Assembly (NCBI RefSeq): GCF_001428865.1
Contig: NZ_LMIV01000004.1
Location: 280,029-344,028 of the forward strand
Length of the DNA stretch: 64,000 bases
Source of the DNA: Sphingomonas sp. Root241
GTDB lineage: Bacteria > Pseudomonadota > Alphaproteobacteria > Sphingomonadales > Sphingomonadaceae
Reading direction: 5' to 3'
Positions within the stretch are counted from its first letter, which is position 1. Each line of letters opens with the position of its first letter. A program made the position numbers and the translations under genes. This document shows, piece by piece, positions 35,331 to 44,175 of this stretch. Below the pieces are notes generated by a model. It saw only the letters and a program-made list of their open reading frames with translations, made no database searches and was not told where the DNA came from.

Positions 35331-37228
35331 TGCGCATGCGCCCTCGAATGCTGACCCTTTGTCTGCTGTCGGCGCTTTGCGTGGCGCCGCCGGTGCTGGC
35401 GCAGGATCTCAAAAAGGCGGTGGCCGACGATATCTTCGCCGACCACCCCTCGATGGACCGCAATGCGGTGGTGATGCCGGCGCCGGACGCGAAGCCGGTC
35501 GCGCCGTTCTTTTCGGAGCGGGCGATCGGTGACGCCTCGGTCGCGCGCACGGCTGACGGGGGCTGGATCCTCACCGGCACCACGCTGCGCAGCGGCGTGC
35601 GTCACGGTATAGAATTGTGGACGTCGAAGGACGGCAAGACGTGGAAGGGCTGGGGGCCGGCGAAGGTTTCCGGCAACGGGATCGTGCTGGACGACGTATC
35701 GGAACGCTATCTCGCGCCGTCGGTGACGGTGGCGGGCGAGAGGCTCCATCTCGCCTTTTCCGACAAGACCGGCTGCGCACGCGTCGCCACGGGCTTGGCG
35801 GCAAACCCCGGCGGCAGCTTCGCGGCGTCTCCGTGCCTCGTCGAGGACGCGTCGGACGTGTCGCTGTTCGTCGACCGGGATGGCACCGGCTATCTGCTCT
35901 GGGGCGGCGGCAATATCGCGAAGCTCCAGCCGGGCTTTGCCCAACTCGCCGAGGCGCCGCGTTTCCTCAAGCCCGACCAGGCGCTGTTCGCCAGGCACCC
36001 GCCCGTCGGCAAGGACTGGCCGGTGCGCACGCGCATCGGGCGCTCCGGCGCGACCATGTTCCGCGACGGTGACCGCTATGTGCTCGCTGCCAGCGAAGTG
36101 ACCGGCCGAATGCGCACCGCGACCGAGGACCTGTTCATGGCCGAAGGGCCAACGCCGTACGGCCCCTTCGGCATGCGGATGCTGGCGGTGCCGCATGCGG
36201 GCCGCGGATCGATCGTGCGGATCGAGGGCGGCCTAGCGGCGGCATATAATCCGAAATGCGACGACGGCTTCGCCTTGTTTTGCGAGCAGGTCGGTCTCGT
36301 CCCGCTCGAGCGCGCGCCCGACGGCCGGCTGCGCCAAGCGGCGTCGGTGATCACCGAGGACAGCGCCGTCGCGGCACGGAAGCCGCTGATCACCAGCGAG
36401 ACGATGCGCGATCCCTCGGTCACCCTAGGCGGCGACGGGTTTTACTACCTCGTCGGAACGCTCGACGGTTATGGCTATCACAAGCCCGACGGCGGCGTGA
36501 AATTGTGGCGCTCGGCCGACCTGAAGAAGTGGGACGAAGTCGGCTTCATCTGGCGCTGGGAAGGCATGGGCTATGATTTCGGCAAGAACATCGCCGAGCT
36601 CTGGGCGCCCGAGATCAAATGGGTCGCGCGCGACAGGACCTATTATCTCGCTTTCTCGGTGATGGAGCGTAGCGTCGGCGGGAAGACCTGGCTCTATCGC
36701 TCGACCAGCGGCCAGGCCGAGGGTCCCTACGCCAATGTGACGAAGAGCTATCTGGTGAAGGGGATCGACGGCTTCCCGTTCGAGGACGATGACGGGCTCT
36801 ATTTCCTGTGGGGCGGCGGCAGCATCGGCAGGCTCAATGCCGCGCGGAACGGCTTCGAAGGGTCGGTGCGCCAGCTGGTCGACGTCGACGGCGATCATGT
36901 CGGTTATGAAGGCAATGGCTTGATCAAGGTGAACGGCGTCTATTTCCTCACCGGCGCCGAATGGCACGGTCCGCTGCGCACGCACGGTACCTACGACATG
37001 ATGTACGGCACCTCGAAATCGCTGTTCGGCCCCTATAGCCAGCGCCGCATGGGGGCGCCGCATGGCGGGCACGGCACGGCGTTCGCGGACAAGCAGGGCC
37101 GTTACTGGTACACGATGTTCGGCAACGATCCGACCGCGCCGTGGCGGATGAAGTTCGGTCTGGTGCCGATCGACATCGGCGATCCGGCGTCGATCGGCGT
37201 TCCGCGGATCGGCACCGCGCGCGAGTAA
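35330..37228 (+). CDS. GH43-like protein with two five-bladed propeller domains
   Basis: A 632-residue exported protein (signal cut after LAQ24). Residues about 30-330 and 350-630 each look like a GH43-type beta-propeller. The second has the usual signposts: DPSVTLGGDGFYYLVGT with the general-base aspartate, LWAPEIKW, and YEGNGLIKVNGVYFL with a candidate acid glutamate. The first has weaker equivalents (GDASVARTADGGWILTG, RYLAPSVTVAG, RIEGGLAAAYN) and may be inactive or binding-only. GH43 enzymes act on arabinose, xylose or galactose linkages. The start is the ATG in TGATG shared with the preceding stop. Confidence 0.83.
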   Translation: MRMRPRMLTLCLLSALCVAPPVLAQDLKKAVADDIFADHPSMDRNAVVMPAPDAKPVAPFFSERAIGDASVARTADGGWILTGTTLRSGVRHGIELWTSKDGKTWKGWGPAKVSGNGIVLDDVSERYLAPSVTVAGERLHLAFSDKTGCARVATGLAANPGGSFAASPCLVEDASDVSLFVDRDGTGYLLWGGGNIAKLQPGFAQLAEAPRFLKPDQALFARHPPVGKDWPVRTRIGRSGATMFRDGDRYVLAASEVTGRMRTATEDLFMAEGPTPYGPFGMRMLAVPHAGRGSIVRIEGGLAAAYNPKCDDGFALFCEQVGLVPLERAPDGRLRQAASVITEDSAVAARKPLITSETMRDPSVTLGGDGFYYLVGTLDGYGYHKPDGGVKLWRSADLKKWDEVGFIWRWEGMGYDFGKNIAELWAPEIKWVARDRTYYLAFSVMERSVGGKTWLYRSTSGQAEGPYANVTKSYLVKGIDGFPFEDDDGLYFLWGGGSIGRLNAARNGFEGSVRQLVDVDGDHVGYEGNGLIKVNGVYFLTGAEWHGPLRTHGTYDMMYGTSKSLFGPYSQRRMGAPHGGHGTAFADKQGRYWYTMFGNDPTAPWRMKFGLVPIDIGDPASIGVPRIGTARE

Positions 37229-37240
37229 GGCGCGACGCAG

Positions 37241-38203
37241 TCAGCCGCGGATGATGCAGCGGAACCCGATATGGCTGGTCGCGCTCTCGATCGCCTGCGC
37301 GTGGCGCGCCGCTGGCCGATAGCGCTGGCAATAGCTTGCCGCGCAGAGATGCGATCCGCCCTTCAGCACCTTGCGCCCGATCGGCGGGCCTGAGGGATCC
37401 ACGCTGTTCTTCCGATTGCCGCCGCGCGGATCGGGTATCGCGCAGCACGGGCTCTTGTCCTTGCCCGGCCGTGCGACTTTCGGAACCGAATACCAGTCGC
37501 GCGTCCATTCCCAGACATTGCCGATCATGTCGTACAGGCCGTGGCCATTTGCGGGGTAGGAGGTCACCGGCGTGGTCCGGTACCCGCCATCGGCGCGTTG
37601 GTTGGCGAAGGGGAACAGGCCCTGCCAGTAATTGGCGAGGATCGCGCCGCTCGGCGCCAGTTCGTCTCCCCAGGCATAATCGGCGGCTTCGAGGCCGCCG
37701 CGCGCCGCGAACTCCCATTCGGCTTCGGTCGGCAGCATCTTGCCCGCCCAGGCGGCATAGGCCTCCGCGTCGGCATAAGCGATGTGGACCACGGGATGGT
37801 CGAGCAGGGTCTCGACCGTGCTGTCCGGACCGGTGGGATGCCGCCACTCGGCACCGGGCACGAATGCCCACCACTGGCTGTAGTCGTCGAGTGCGACCGG
37901 CTCGGGAGTTCGTTCGAAGACCAGCGAACCCGCGCGTGCGGTTTCCGCGGTCAGGCCCGGATAATCGCGCGGGTCGGGGACGACCTCGGCAACGGTGCGA
38001 TATCCCGTCGCATCGACGAAAGCGGCGAACTGGCGATTGGTGACCGGCGTTTCGTCGATCCAGAAACCCCCGACGCGTACGCGCCGGACGGGGCTCTCCT
38101 CGGAATAGAAGCGCTCCGACCCCATGGCAAAAACGCCACCGGCAATGTGGCGCATACCCGCCAACTGGTCTGAATTCGTTGACAATTGCTCCATCCGCTT
38201 CAC
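37241..38203 (-). CDS. Formylglycine-generating enzyme family protein (sulfatase maturase)
   Basis: A 320-residue FGE-sulfatase domain protein. The oxidase cysteine pair is present, C287 and C292 in SHLCAASYCQRYRP, with the same five-residue spacing as in the human enzyme. GNVWEWTRDW and the terminal GFRC are family hallmarks. It converts the cysteine of the CxPSR motif in sulfatases to formylglycine using oxygen and a copper cofactor. Two CxPSR sulfatases lie in the same locus, so they are the likely substrates. It has no signal peptide. The start may be the GTG at 38203 or the ATG at 38194. Confidence 0.87.
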   Translation of the reverse strand: MKRMEQLSTNSDQLAGMRHIAGGVFAMGSERFYSEESPVRRVRVGGFWIDETPVTNRQFAAFVDATGYRTVAEVVPDPRDYPGLTAETARAGSLVFERTPEPVALDDYSQWWAFVPGAEWRHPTGPDSTVETLLDHPVVHIAYADAEAYAAWAGKMLPTEAEWEFAARGGLEAADYAWGDELAPSGAILANYWQGLFPFANQRADGGYRTTPVTSYPANGHGLYDMIGNVWEWTRDWYSVPKVARPGKDKSPCCAIPDPRGGNRKNSVDPSGPPIGRKVLKGGSHLCAASYCQRYRPAARHAQAIESATSHIGFRCIIRG

Positions 38204-38406
38204 CGCTACGCGATCGGACCTTGGGGAACAACGGCATATCGGCGCGCTCTAACGGCTCCGGCGGCACAGCGGCGTCTTCCCCGTCCGTGCAGGACCAGCG
38301 GAACCCGATCGCATCCCGCCCGTTCCCTGAAAGGGCGCGCGGGCGGCACTCGCGCTGCGCCTTGTTGCTTTGAAAGGGCGCGGACATCTCGATCGGCCGG
38401 ACCAAC

Positions 38407-39138
38407 ATGCTGTCCCCACCTCCCGCATCGTTGCTGACGAATGCGAGTCTCTTCCTCGATTTCGACGGCACGTTGGTCGATCTGGCGGATCGCCCCGATG
38501 AGGTGATCGCCGACGCGGAACTGCGCGCGCTGCTCGCCCGGCTCAACCTTCGACTCGGTGGACGGATGGCCGTGATCAGCGGCCGTTCGATCGCCCAGCT
38601 CGACGCGATACTGGGCCCGGTCGCACAGGAAGTCGCATTGTCGGGAAGCCATGGCTGCGAGCATCGCTGGCAGGGCATCTCCGCCCAGCCGCACCGTCCG
38701 CCGACGCTCGATCAGGCAGCTGAACGCATGCGCCCGTTCGCCGATCGCTTTGCCGGCGCGGTGCTCGAGGAGAAGAGCTACGGCGTGGCGCTGCATTACC
38801 GCCTCTGCCCGGAAATCGAGAAAGAGGCCGTCGCGCTGGCGTGGCACGTCGCGCGCGACCTCGAACTCGAATTGCAGGAAGGCAAGATGATGATCGAGCT
38901 GCGTGTACCAGGCGGCGACAAGGGCGTGGCGGTGCGGCGCATGATGCGGCTCGCGCCGATGAAGGGCACCACGCCCATCTTCATCGGCGACGACCGTACC
39001 GACGAGAACGGCTTCGAGGCGGTTGCCGAGCTGGGCGGCGCAGGCATCTTCGTCGGCAAGCCCGGAGAGACCGGGGCGCAGTATCTGCTGGAGAGTCCGG
39101 CGGCGGTGCGTGCCTGGCTGGAGCGGGCGGCAGCATGA
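38407..39138 (+). CDS. otsB: Trehalose-6-phosphate phosphatase
   Basis: A 243-residue HAD-superfamily phosphatase. The nucleophile motif is D18-F-D20-G-T, ISGRS is motif II, and GDDRTDENGF is the metal motif near the C-terminus, all as in OtsB. It releases trehalose from trehalose-6-phosphate in the cytoplasm. It begins a three-gene rightward operon; its stop overlaps the start of the next gene by four bases. The 203 bases upstream hold no recognisable gene and should contain the promoters of this operon and of the divergent formylglycine enzyme. Confidence 0.94.
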   Translation: MLSPPPASLLTNASLFLDFDGTLVDLADRPDEVIADAELRALLARLNLRLGGRMAVISGRSIAQLDAILGPVAQEVALSGSHGCEHRWQGISAQPHRPPTLDQAAERMRPFADRFAGAVLEEKSYGVALHYRLCPEIEKEAVALAWHVARDLELELQEGKMMIELRVPGGDKGVAVRRMMRLAPMKGTTPIFIGDDRTDENGFEAVAELGGAGIFVGKPGETGAQYLLESPAAVRAWLERAAA

Positions 39139-40931
39139 CCGCGACGCTCGACCTCTGGCCGATCGGCAATTGCCAGGTCTCCGCGCTCGTCGACCGCAAC
39201 GGACGCTTCGTCTGGGGCTGCGTGCCCCGGGTCGACGGCGATCCTGCATTCTCCTCGTTGCTCGATGCGGCGCCGCGCGCGGCGGAGGGCGCGCGCGGCT
39301 TCTGGGAAATCGACCTCGAGGACTGCGTCGACACCACGCAGCATTATCTGGACAACACGCCGATCCTGGTGACGCGCCATACCGATCGCGACGGCAATGC
39401 GATCGAAGTGATCGACTTTTGTCCGCGCTTCCGGCGCAGCGGTCGCATGTACCGGCCGGTCGCGTTCGCGCGCATCGTCCGCCCCGTGATCGGCTCGCCG
39501 CGGATCCGCGTCCGTCTGCGTCCGGCGCGCGACTGGGGGGCGAGCGATGCGGCGACGACGCGCGGATCGAACCATATCCGCTATCTGCTCGCCGATACCG
39601 TGCTGCGGCTCAGCACCACCGCGCCGATCGGCTGGATCGAGGACGAGCGGCTGTTCCGCGTCGAGCGCTCGCTCCACTTCTTCCTCGGCCCGGACGAGAG
39701 CTTCGCTGATGATATTCGCGTCGCGCTGGAGACGATGTTCGACCGCACCGCGCAGGAATGGCGCGAATGGGTGCGGGGGCTCGCCACGCCGTTGGAATGG
39801 CAGGAAGCGGTGATCCGCAGCGCGATCACCCTCAAATTGTGCCAGCACGAGGAGACCGGAGCGATCGTCGCGGCGCTCACCACCTCGATCCCCGAACATG
39901 CCGGCTCGCAACGCAATTGGGACTATCGCTACTGCTGGATCCGCGACGCTTATTACACGGTTCAGGCGCTAAACCGGCTGGGCGCGCTCGATGTGCTGGA
40001 AACCTATCTCGAATATCTGCGCAACATCGTCGACAATGCGAGAGGCGGGCACATCCAGCCGCTGTACGGCGTCGGCGGCGAGGCGCGGCTGGAGGAGCGG
40101 GAGGCACCCGGCCTCACCGGCTATCGCGGCATGGGGCCGGTGCGCGTCGGCAACCAGGCCTATGAGCAGGTCCAGCACGATGCCTATGGCCAGATCGTGC
40201 TGTCGAACACGCAGAGCTTTTTCGATCAGCGGCTGTTCCGGATGGGCGGCGTTTCCGATTTCGAAGCGCTGGAAACGATCGGCGAACGTGCCTGGGAAGT
40301 GCACGACAAGCCCGATGCGGGATTGTGGGAGCTGCGCACCAAGAGCAACGTCCATACCTATTCGGTCGCGATGTGCTGGGCGGCATGCGATCGGCTGGCC
40401 AATGCCGCGGCGAAGCTCGGCCTCGCCGAACGCGCCGCCTTCTGGCAGGACCGCGCCGACCGTATCCGCGTCCGGATCGAGCAGTCTGCATGGCGCGAGG
40501 GAACCTCGCGGCTCTCGGCGACCTTCGGCGGCGACGATCTCGATGCCAGCCTGATCCAGCTGCTCGATCTTCGTTTCCTGCCGCCCGACGATCCGCGCTT
40601 CCGCGGCACATTGCTCGCCGTCGAGGAAGGGCTGCGGCGCGGCAGCCACATGCTGCGTTATGCGACCGAGGACGATTTCGGGCTGCCCGAGACTGCATTC
40701 AACGTCTGCACCTTCTGGCTGATCGAGGCGTTGCACGCGACCGGCCGGATCGCGGACGCGCGGGCGCTGTTCGAGGAGATGCTCTCCCGCCGGACCGCGG
40801 CAGGATTGCTGTCCGAAGACATCGATCCGCTGACCGGCGAGCTGTGGGGCAATTATCCGCAGACCTATTCGCTGGTCGGCATGATCAATTGCGCGGTGCT
40901 GCTGAGCAGGCCGTGGAGCTCAATCCGATGA
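39135..40931 (+). CDS. Glycoside hydrolase family 15 protein (glucoamylase/trehalase-like)
   Basis: A 598-residue protein with the bacterial GH15 layout: an N-terminal beta-sandwich (residues 1 to about 220), then an (alpha/alpha)6 barrel with NWDYRYCWIRD, GHIQPLYGVGGE and the late FNVCTFWLIEAL segment. It has no signal peptide and should act in the cytoplasm. Such proteins between otsB and otsA are common in Proteobacteria; some GH15 members hydrolyse trehalose, others alpha-glucans. Its start overlaps otsB and its end overlaps otsA by four bases each, so the three are co-translated. Whether it degrades trehalose or supplies glucose is open. Confidence 0.9.
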   Translation: MTATLDLWPIGNCQVSALVDRNGRFVWGCVPRVDGDPAFSSLLDAAPRAAEGARGFWEIDLEDCVDTTQHYLDNTPILVTRHTDRDGNAIEVIDFCPRFRRSGRMYRPVAFARIVRPVIGSPRIRVRLRPARDWGASDAATTRGSNHIRYLLADTVLRLSTTAPIGWIEDERLFRVERSLHFFLGPDESFADDIRVALETMFDRTAQEWREWVRGLATPLEWQEAVIRSAITLKLCQHEETGAIVAALTTSIPEHAGSQRNWDYRYCWIRDAYYTVQALNRLGALDVLETYLEYLRNIVDNARGGHIQPLYGVGGEARLEEREAPGLTGYRGMGPVRVGNQAYEQVQHDAYGQIVLSNTQSFFDQRLFRMGGVSDFEALETIGERAWEVHDKPDAGLWELRTKSNVHTYSVAMCWAACDRLANAAAKLGLAERAAFWQDRADRIRVRIEQSAWREGTSRLSATFGGDDLDASLIQLLDLRFLPPDDPRFRGTLLAVEEGLRRGSHMLRYATEDDFGLPETAFNVCTFWLIEALHATGRIADARALFEEMLSRRTAAGLLSEDIDPLTGELWGNYPQTYSLVGMINCAVLLSRPWSSIR

Positions 40932-42313
40932 GCCGCCTGATCGTGGTTTCCAATCGTGTCTCGCCGCCGACCGGCGGCAATGCCAATCAGGGCGGGCTCG
41001 CGGTGGCGCTCGCCTCGGCGTTGCGCGAGAGCGACGGCATCTGGTTCGGCTGGTCGGGCGAAGAGGTCGAGCGTTTCACCGGCGAGATCGACTATCAGCG
41101 CAACGACGGCGTCGCGACGGCGACGATCGACCTAGAGCCGCAGGATACCGACGAATATTATAACGGCTATGCCAACCGGACCTTGTGGCCGCTCTTCCAT
41201 TACCGCATCGATCTGGCGGAATACGAGCGCAGCTTCGCCGGCGGCTATGCCCGGGTGAATTCGCGGTTCGCCGATACGCTGCGCCCGCTGATCGAGCCGG
41301 ACGACCTGATCTGGGTGCATGATTATCATCTGATTCCGTTGGGGCTGGCGCTCCGGCGGCGCGAGTGCCGCAACCGGATGGGCTTTTTCCTGCACATTCC
41401 GTGGCCGCCGCGCCGGCTGCTGCTGACGCTTCCGAGCCACGCGGCATTGGTCAAGTCGCTGTTCGCCTATGACGTGATCGGTTTCCAGACCGCGGACTCG
41501 CTCGATGCGTTCGTCGATTATGTCCAGGGCGAACTAGGCATGTTCGTCGGATCGGACGGCATCATCCACGTCGCCGGCCGCGTGGTGAAGCTGATCACCT
41601 GCCCGATCGGGATCGACGCCGCCGGCTTTCGCCGCGCTGCCGACGATCCCGCCGCGCGCGCCGCGCACGAGGCGATGCTGGAAAGCGCCAACGGGCGGGC
41701 GATGCTGATCGGAGTCGACCGGCTCGATTATTCGAAGGGGCTCGAGGAGCGTTTCCTTGCATATGAGCGCTTCCTCGCCGCGCATCCCGAGAAGCACGAA
41801 CAGGTGTTCCTGCTCCAGATCGCCCCGCCGTCACGCGTCGAGGTCAACAGCTATCAGGAGATCCGCGCCTCGCTCGAAGCGGTGTCGGGCCGCATCAACG
41901 GCGCCTATGCCAGCGCCGAATGGGTGCCCATCCGCTACGTCAACCAGGGATATCCGCGCGACGAGCTGGCGGCGATGTACCGCGCCGCGCGCATAGGCCT
42001 GGTGACGCCGCTGCGCGACGGGATGAACCTCGTCGCCAAGGAATATGTCGCGGCGCAGGACCCCGACGATCCGGGCGTGCTGATCCTTTCGCGCTTCGCG
42101 GGCGCGGCGGAGCAGCTTCGCGAGGCGCTGCTCGTAAATCCCTACAGCGCCGAAGACGTCGCCGATGCGATAGCAGCGGCCCTGGCGATGCCGCGTGAGG
42201 AGCGGATTGCCCGATGGTTGCCGTTGATGGCGAATGTCGAGCGCGAGGACGTGACGTGGTGGATGCGCCGCTTCATCGCCGAGCTCGCCGATATGCGACG
42301 CGCGGTAGCCTGA
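40928..42313 (+). CDS. otsA: Trehalose-6-phosphate synthase
   Basis: A 461-residue GT20 glycosyltransferase. GGLAVAL near the N-terminus, WVHDYHLIPL, GVDRLDYSKGLEERF and TPLRDGMNLVAKEY are the donor- and acceptor-binding segments of OtsA. It joins UDP-glucose (or a related donor) to glucose-6-phosphate. It is the last gene of the otsB-GH15-otsA operon and makes the substrate of OtsB. A hairpin begins seven bases after its stop. Confidence 0.95.
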   Translation: MSRLIVVSNRVSPPTGGNANQGGLAVALASALRESDGIWFGWSGEEVERFTGEIDYQRNDGVATATIDLEPQDTDEYYNGYANRTLWPLFHYRIDLAEYERSFAGGYARVNSRFADTLRPLIEPDDLIWVHDYHLIPLGLALRRRECRNRMGFFLHIPWPPRRLLLTLPSHAALVKSLFAYDVIGFQTADSLDAFVDYVQGELGMFVGSDGIIHVAGRVVKLITCPIGIDAAGFRRAADDPAARAAHEAMLESANGRAMLIGVDRLDYSKGLEERFLAYERFLAAHPEKHEQVFLLQIAPPSRVEVNSYQEIRASLEAVSGRINGAYASAEWVPIRYVNQGYPRDELAAMYRAARIGLVTPLRDGMNLVAKEYVAAQDPDDPGVLILSRFAGAAEQLREALLVNPYSAEDVADAIAAALAMPREERIARWLPLMANVEREDVTWWMRRFIAELADMRRAVA

Positions 42314-42319
42314 GCGAGC

Positions 42320-42354
42320 GGCAATCGCCTCCGTCGCGGACGGGGGCGATCGCC
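42320..42354 (+). terminator. Hairpin after otsA
   Basis: A 16-base stem (GGCAATCGCCTCCGTC pairing with GACGGGGGCGATCGCC, one mismatch and one G-T pair) with a three-base loop starts just past the otsA stop. No T-run follows; it runs directly into a repeat element. Confidence 0.6.
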
Positions 42355-42357
42355 GAC

Positions 42358-42479
42358 CTAGGTTGAGAACCTATACAAGCTGTTGATTCATAACGGCTGC
42401 ACTTCGTCCATCGCGAACCCCTTACGTCATCCCCGCTTTCGCGGGGATGACGGATTCTGAATATGAGTCCTGACCCTAG
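42358..42479. repeat. CTAG-end REP-containing element, copy C (inverted orientation)
   Basis: This is the shortest complete copy (122 bases), in the opposite orientation to A, B and E. It begins CTAGGTTGAGAACCTATAC and ends ATATGAGTCCTGACCCTAG, so both boundaries carry CTAG. The two ends are imperfect inverse copies of each other. It has a single inner hairpin, CCCCGCTTTCGCGGGG. The right-hand CTAG contains the stop codon of the GMC dehydrogenase gene. Confidence 0.88.
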
Positions 42480-44152
42480 ATCGCGCCGGCCTTCAGCTGC
42501 TTGACTGCATAATCGGTGGCGCGCGCGGTGAGCGCCATGAAGGTCAGCGAGGGGTTCACGCACGAGATCGACGCCATCTGCGCACCGTCGGTGACGAACA
42601 GATTGGCCGCATCGTGCGCCTGGCTCCATTTGTTGAGCACCGATTGCCGCGGATCCGCCGCCATGCGCGCGCCGCCCATTTCGTGGATGGCATCGCCGGG
42701 GACGTGCTCGCTGCGGCCGCTCGTCACGTTGAGCAGACCGGCGGCCCTGAGCATCTTCTCGCCCTCGGTCCGCGCATCGTCCATCATCTTGATCTCGTTG
42801 TCGCGGAAGGTGACGTCGAAGCGCATCAGCGGAATGCCGAAGCGATCGACCTTGTCGGCGTGCAGGCTGACGCGATTGTCCTCGTACGGCAGGCACTCGC
42901 CGAACGCGCCCATGCCGAACTTCCACCCGCCATATTGGCGCATGCCCTGCTTCATCGATGCGCCGAAGCCCTGCGGATAGGCCGGATCGCGTCGCGCGCC
43001 GCCCTGATAGCCATAGCCGCGGCGGAACCCGATACCTTCCTCGCCGCCGACATTGCGGAAGCGCGGGATATAGACGCCGCCCGGGCGACGGCCATATTCG
43101 ATATATTCGGTCATGCCCGGGATATCGCCCGAAATGCCGACGCGGAAGATGTGGTCCATCACGTAGCGGCCCAGCGTGCCGCTATTGTCGAAATGGCTCT
43201 TGCCGGTGCCCGGGATCCGCGAGTTCATCAGGATCTGGGTCGACGCCATCGCCGATGCGCAGAGGAAGACGAGACGGGCGGGGATCACTTCGGCCTGCTT
43301 GGTCTTGGCATCGACCACGCGGACGCCCGTGACCTTCTTCGTCTTCGGATCATATTCGAGGTTGGAGACGACCGCGTCGGGGCGCAGCGTCAGCCGGCCG
43401 GTGGCGCGGGCGGCGGGAAGGGTGACCGCCTGGGTCGAGAAATAGGCGCCGAACGAGCAGCCGCGGCCGCACTGATTGCGGAACTGGCATTTGGTGCGGC
43501 CCTGCGCCTCCTTGTCCTCGGTCATGTTGGACAGGCGGGTGTTGATCAGCTTGCGGCCGGGCGAAGTCGCCTCGAGCCGCTCCTTCACCCATTTTTCGGC
43601 GATGTTCATCTGCATCGGCGGCTGGAAGGCGCTGTCGGGCAGCTGGGGCAGATTCTCGCGCGAGCCCGACACGCCGATATACTTCTCGACATAATCGTAC
43701 CACGGCGCGAGGTCGTCATAGCGGATCGGCCAGTCGATCCCGACATTCTCGCGCTTGTTGGCCTCGAAATCCTCAGGGCTCCAGCGGAAGCTCCAGCGCC
43801 CCCAGATCAGCGACTTGCCGCCGACCGCGCCGGGGCGGATCCAGTAGAATTTCTCGCCCTCGCCATAGGCGTAGGGGTTGAGCCGGTCGTTGTTGTAGAA
43901 CTTCCGGTTGCCGGGCGAGACATAGCCGTATTTGGCGATGAAATAATCGCTGTCGAGCAGCGCCTTGGGCATCATGTCGCGCGCCGGGATCTCATAAGCG
44001 GGCTTGCCGTCGAAATCGTAATCCTCGCCATGCTCGACCATGATGCCGCGGTCGAGCATCAGGACCTTGAGGCCCTTTTCGGTCAATTCCTTCGCCGCCC
44101 ATCCGCCGCTCACTCCGGAGCCGATGACGATCGCATCGAACTTGTCAGCCAT
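42476..44152 (-). CDS. GMC-family FAD-dependent sugar dehydrogenase
   Basis: A 558-residue flavoprotein. The FAD-binding dinucleotide fold is at residues 8-20 (IVIGSGVSGGWAA), and the C-terminal GMC domain includes the SEHVPGDAIHEMGGARM histidine region. KCQFRNQCGRGCSFG has a C-x5-C-x3-C cluster like those binding an iron-sulfur centre in FAD glucose dehydrogenases. Together with the gluconate-2-dehydrogenase subunit 3 homologue and a cytochrome c in the same operon it should form a periplasm-facing complex. Glucoside 3-dehydrogenation (making 3-keto-sugars) fits the neighbours. The small subunit probably provides the export signal, since none is visible here. Confidence 0.9.
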   Translation of the reverse strand: MADKFDAIVIGSGVSGGWAAKELTEKGLKVLMLDRGIMVEHGEDYDFDGKPAYEIPARDMMPKALLDSDYFIAKYGYVSPGNRKFYNNDRLNPYAYGEGEKFYWIRPGAVGGKSLIWGRWSFRWSPEDFEANKRENVGIDWPIRYDDLAPWYDYVEKYIGVSGSRENLPQLPDSAFQPPMQMNIAEKWVKERLEATSPGRKLINTRLSNMTEDKEAQGRTKCQFRNQCGRGCSFGAYFSTQAVTLPAARATGRLTLRPDAVVSNLEYDPKTKKVTGVRVVDAKTKQAEVIPARLVFLCASAMASTQILMNSRIPGTGKSHFDNSGTLGRYVMDHIFRVGISGDIPGMTEYIEYGRRPGGVYIPRFRNVGGEEGIGFRRGYGYQGGARRDPAYPQGFGASMKQGMRQYGGWKFGMGAFGECLPYEDNRVSLHADKVDRFGIPLMRFDVTFRDNEIKMMDDARTEGEKMLRAAGLLNVTSGRSEHVPGDAIHEMGGARMAADPRQSVLNKWSQAHDAANLFVTDGAQMASISCVNPSLTFMALTARATDYAVKQLKAGAI

Positions 44153-44175
44153 GCTTGTGATCCTCGAATACTGGG

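Noticed and set aside
42358..42479. Repeat elements considered as remnants of a full insertion sequence
   Set aside because: No transposase fragment is encoded in any copy; lengths of 90-200 bases fit a non-autonomous element only.
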